Shown one piece after another: positions 63,826-64,000 of a stretch of 64,000 nt of DNA. The notes beneath the pieces were generated by a model. It had not been told where the DNA came from. It worked only from the letters and a program-made list of their open reading frames with translations, and ran no database searches. The stretch is from an uncultured Alistipes sp. (GTDB lineage Bacteria > Bacteroidota > Bacteroidia > Bacteroidales > Rikenellaceae): contig CANQGQ010000005.1 of NCBI GenBank assembly GCA_947623305.1, positions 87,155 through 151,154 on the forward strand, read 5' to 3'. Made by a program: the position numbers and the translations under genes. How positions within the stretch are numbered: the first letter of the stretch is position 1; every line of letters begins with the position of its first letter.

Positions 63826-64000
63826 GCGACGCATGGAATACCGTGTTGTTCGTTCTTCGATTCGCTTGCAGATAGGGCATGAAACTCTCCATGCAGGCAT
63901 CGACATCCAACCGGCCGTTCCGATCATAGGGGTTCAGCATCTTCTGAAATAGGGACACCTCCGCTTCGCCTTTATCGACCTTCTCCTTGTTGTAGTGGAG
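63800..64000 (-). pseudogene. Relaxase (MobB/BmgA-like) N-terminal fragment, truncated
   Basis: Reading leftward from the window edge, the frame gives LHYNKEKVDKGEAEV, then LDVDACMESFMPYLQANRR and TVFHASLNPSPEDRL. These are the N-terminal blocks of Bacteroides mobilisation relaxases, with the HxSLNP motif. After residues EDRL (about 63800) homology stops. The frame runs on to a stop at 63707 through sequence antisense to the HTH gene. The catalytic C-terminal region is missing. The start lies beyond 64000. Confidence 0.75.

Larger units (their letters stand above)
61656..64000. mobile_element. Left part of an integrative/mobilisable element next to tRNA-Gly (right end outside window)
   Basis: Contents in order: a 248-bp stretch with a terminator and repeated GACCAATT-type sites, a tyrosine recombinase pointing away from the tRNA, a recombinase relic, an excisionase-like HTH gene, and an antisense relaxase fragment running off the window. 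The tRNA-proximal integrase is the classic layout of tRNA-targeting elements. The precise attachment core cannot be set without the other end, and the element may be decayed. Confidence 0.65.

Overview
The window looks like chromosomal DNA from a gut Bacteroidota, most likely Rikenellaceae and Alistipes-like. The genus is an inference; the phylum is well supported. GC is moderately high and recognisable Shine-Dalgarno sites are rare. Many genes have the phylum promoter (TTTG/TTG near -33, TAnnTTTG near -7, about 19-20 bp apart). Families typical of the phylum are present: DUF4861, DUF4491, DUF4919, DUF5106, PUR/DUF3276, clostripain-like C11 lipoproteins and a Rho with a basic insert.

Layout. 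1-5.7 kb (+): end of a nucleoside phosphorylase, dnaN, a DnaQ-type exonuclease, a triple-LysM/periplasmic-binding-fold protein, rex, a RibF-like FAD synthetase lacking the flavokinase domain, and a hotdog thioesterase. 5.7-9.7 kb: htpG (-), a small membrane protein (+), an aldose epimerase and trxA (-). 9.7-13.7 kb (-): dnaE. 13.8-17.8 kb: DUF2007 (+), then PUR, S41 protease, aroE and DUF368 (all -). 18-21 kb (+): ettA and hisS. 21-23.3 kb (-): rubrerythrin, CapA-type lipoprotein, DUF4491.

23.3-38.7 kb is a hexuronate/pectin catabolic region. A DUF4861 lipoprotein (-) diverges from uxaC-kdgK-kdgA-exuT-type MFS-uxaB-uxaA-zinc ribbon-pectinesterase-GH43 (+). A MATE exporter and kduI-kduD (-) follow. 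Together these take galacturonate and glucuronate through tagaturonate/fructuronate and altronate to KDG, and the unsaturated-uronate product DKI through KduI/KduD to KDG. KdgK and KdgA then give pyruvate and glyceraldehyde-3-phosphate. No SusC/SusD pair, pectate lyase, UxuA/UxuB or dedicated regulator is in the window.

39-46.3 kb: an RluB-type pseudouridine synthase with a long disordered N-terminus and an aldo/keto reductase (+), then clostripain-like protease, DUF4919, dapA and ligA (-). 46.5-53.8 kb (+): a small acidic protein, purA, etfB-etfA-acyl-CoA dehydrogenase, a DUF5106 thioredoxin-like lipoprotein and a reverse-type rubrerythrin. 53.9-61.4 kb: nitroreductase (-), LuxC-type acyl-CoA reductase with an apparently leaderless mRNA, pRiA4b ORF-3-like protein, miaA, tRNA-Leu(TAA), a TlpA-like lipoprotein, rho and an S1/P1 nuclease.

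61.6-64 kb: tRNA-Gly(GCC) followed by the left part of an integrative/mobilisable element: a tyrosine recombinase, a relic of a second recombinase, an excisionase-like HTH gene and a broken relaxase (-) whose homology stops inside the 3' end of the HTH gene. The element continues past the window.
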